From P36-A1 sp049478495 (GTDB taxonomy: Bacteria; Bacillota_I; Bacilli_A; JAJDGJ01), in the NCBI RefSeq assembly GCF_049478495.1, contig NZ_CP168083.1, positions 1,860,001 through 1,924,000 of the forward strand: 64,000 nucleotides of DNA, read 5' to 3'. The notes below the pieces were generated by a model that worked only from the letters and a program-made list of their open reading frames with translations, did not search any database and was not told the DNA's origin. Position 1 is the stretch's first letter; every line of letters starts with the position of its first letter. Position numbers and translations under genes: made by a program. Shown piece by piece: positions 62,947 to 64,000 of this stretch.

Positions 62947-63783
62947 TTATTTTTGTTTTCTGCTTCTTACGATTAATTTGCTTGAAGCTTTCTTTTTGTT
63001 TCTTGTTTTAAGTCCAAGAGCTGGTTTACCCCAAGGAGTAACTGGTGCTTTACGTCCAATTGGAGTTCTACCTTCCCCACCACCGTGAGGGTGATCGTTA
63101 GGGTTCATTACAGATCCACGAACTGTTGGTTTAACACCTAGCCATCTTGTACGACCGGCTTTACCAATGTTTACTAATGTATGATCGGCATTTCCAACTT
63201 CTCCAATTGTTGCTCTACAGTCGTTAAGAACTTTTCTAACTTCTCCAGAACTCAATCTTACAGTTGTATATCTGTCATCATCATTACCTAATACTTGAAC
63301 AGATGTTCCAGCTGAACGAGCAAGCTGACCACCTTTTCCTGGTTGTAATTCAACATTGTGAACTACTGTTCCAGATGGGATGTTTTTAAGCATTAATGCA
63401 TTTCCTACTTTAATGTCAACAACATCTCCTGATTGAATTTCCATACCAACTTTTAATCCTTTAGGTGCGATAATATATCTTTTTTCACCATCTAAGTAAT
63501 TAATTAAAGCGATATTTGCAGATCTGTTTGGATCGTATTCAATTGTTGCAACGCGTCCGATAACAGCATCTTTATTTCTTTTAAAATCAATGATACGGTA
63601 TTTTCTTTTATGTCCTCCACCACGATGACGAACAGTAATTTTACCTGAGTTATTACGTCCACCGTTCTTGTTTAGTGGAGCCAAAAGCGATTTTTCTGGC
63701 TGACTAGTAGTGATTTCATCAAATACTAGAACTGACATTCCACGACGACCGTTTGTCGTAGACTTATATTTTTTAATTGCCAT
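62947..63783 (-). CDS. rplB: 50S ribosomal protein L2
   Basis: A 278-residue L2. The NPNDHPHGGGEGRTPIGRK block carries the histidine near the peptidyl-transferase centre. RHRGGGHKRKYRIIDFKR and a basic tail follow the family. Canonical position downstream of rplW. Confidence 0.98.
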   Translation of the reverse strand: MAIKKYKSTTNGRRGMSVLVFDEITTSQPEKSLLAPLNKNGGRNNSGKITVRHRGGGHKRKYRIIDFKRNKDAVIGRVATIEYDPNRSANIALINYLDGEKRYIIAPKGLKVGMEIQSGDVVDIKVGNALMLKNIPSGTVVHNVELQPGKGGQLARSAGTSVQVLGNDDDRYTTVRLSSGEVRKVLNDCRATIGEVGNADHTLVNIGKAGRTRWLGVKPTVRGSVMNPNDHPHGGGEGRTPIGRKAPVTPWGKPALGLKTRNKKKASSKLIVRSRKQK

Positions 63784-63815
63784 TTTCGCTAGACCTCCTT
63801 GTTTAATTCAGTATA

Positions 63816-64000
63816 TTACTCAAAGTCAATTCCGTAGATATCAACTTTAGAATCTTTGCTTAGTTTAATAATTGCTTTTTTCTTTCTACCAATCTTAGAC
63901 ATGAAACGTCCTCTTCTTTTAGTTCTAGGGTTACTAAGAATAATATTTACTTTTTCAACCTTAGATCCAGGAAAAGCAGTTTCAAATGCTCTTTTTACTT
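63816..64000 (-). CDS. rplW: 50S ribosomal protein L23, C-terminal part (cut by window edge)
   Basis: The minus-strand frame reads VKRAFETAFPGSKVEKVNII, SNPRTKRRGRFMSKIGRKK and KKAIIKLSKDSKVDIYGIDFE to a stop at 63818-63816. This is the second half of L23, which binds the exit tunnel rim. The N-terminal part, and presumably rplD, rplC and rpsJ, lie beyond the right edge. It matches the rplW-rplB order. Confidence 0.93.
   Translation of the reverse strand, partial: VKRAFETAFPGSKVEKVNIILSNPRTKRRGRFMSKIGRKKKAIIKLSKDSKVDIYGIDFE

Overview
The window is chromosomal DNA from a low-GC, probably anaerobic, amino-acid-fermenting Bacillota. Clues are A+T-rich intergenic DNA, Gram-positive gene neighbourhoods (tmk-holB-ricT-trmN6-rsmI; the S10-spc-alpha ribosomal cluster), TTG/GTG starts, strong GGAGG ribosome binding sites and an LCP-family cell-wall ligase. 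UGA is used as a stop (for example in the ATGA overlap at 17229-17232), so this is not the mycoplasma code. An Erysipelotrichia-like lineage or a walled relative of Mollicutes fits, but no taxon can be fixed without searching the 16S. Nearly all genes lie on the minus strand.

Layout, left to right. (1) 1-14.3 kb: three tandem rRNA operons on the minus strand. The first is cut by the window edge inside 23S; the other two are complete (16S-23S-5S, no spacer tRNA). A+T-rich non-coding DNA separates them. (2) 14.4-27.7 kb: an AGCS amino-acid:cation symporter; the operon tmk-holB-ricT-trmN6-rsmI-DUF2156-GNAT; tgt with a membrane protein carrying a degenerate HAD domain; an APC permease; and parA-parB. 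(3) 28.0-30.6 kb: a plus-strand pair, an unknown 148-residue protein plus a large AAA+/VWA fusion. (4) 30.6-46.3 kb: a complete lysine-to-butyrate/acetate fermentation island. It holds thiolase and acetoacetyl-CoA reductase as one unit, and a long operon maoC-bcd-etfB-etfA-[lysine riboswitch]-kal-kce-atoD-atoA-kdd-kamA-kamB-kamC-kamD-kamE. A divergent LysR regulator sits at its head. (5) 47.7-49.6 kb: an IS3-family element that has split a terminator hairpin. (6) 49.6-51.0 kb: an LCP protein. (7) 51.2-64.0 kb: the ribosomal cluster from rplQ back to a partial rplW, in canonical order.

How the island works: KamA makes L-beta-lysine; KamDE (B12/PLP, maintained by the KamBC reactivase) makes 3,5-diaminohexanoate; Kdd oxidises it; Kce cleaves it with acetyl-CoA to 3-aminobutyryl-CoA and acetoacetate; Kal releases ammonia to give crotonyl-CoA; Bcd/EtfAB reduces this to butyryl-CoA; AtoDA exchanges CoA with acetoacetate, releasing butyrate; thiolase yields acetyl-CoA. 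A PhaB-like reductase and a MaoC/PhaJ-like hydratase can also feed acetoacetyl-CoA to crotonyl-CoA.

The most interesting signal is a lysine riboswitch (about 42700-42865, minus strand) between etfA and kal. The 3' strand of its P1 helix is part of the 5' arm of the following terminator. Lysine binding should therefore prevent termination and switch the catabolic genes ON, the reverse of the usual biosynthetic lysine riboswitch.
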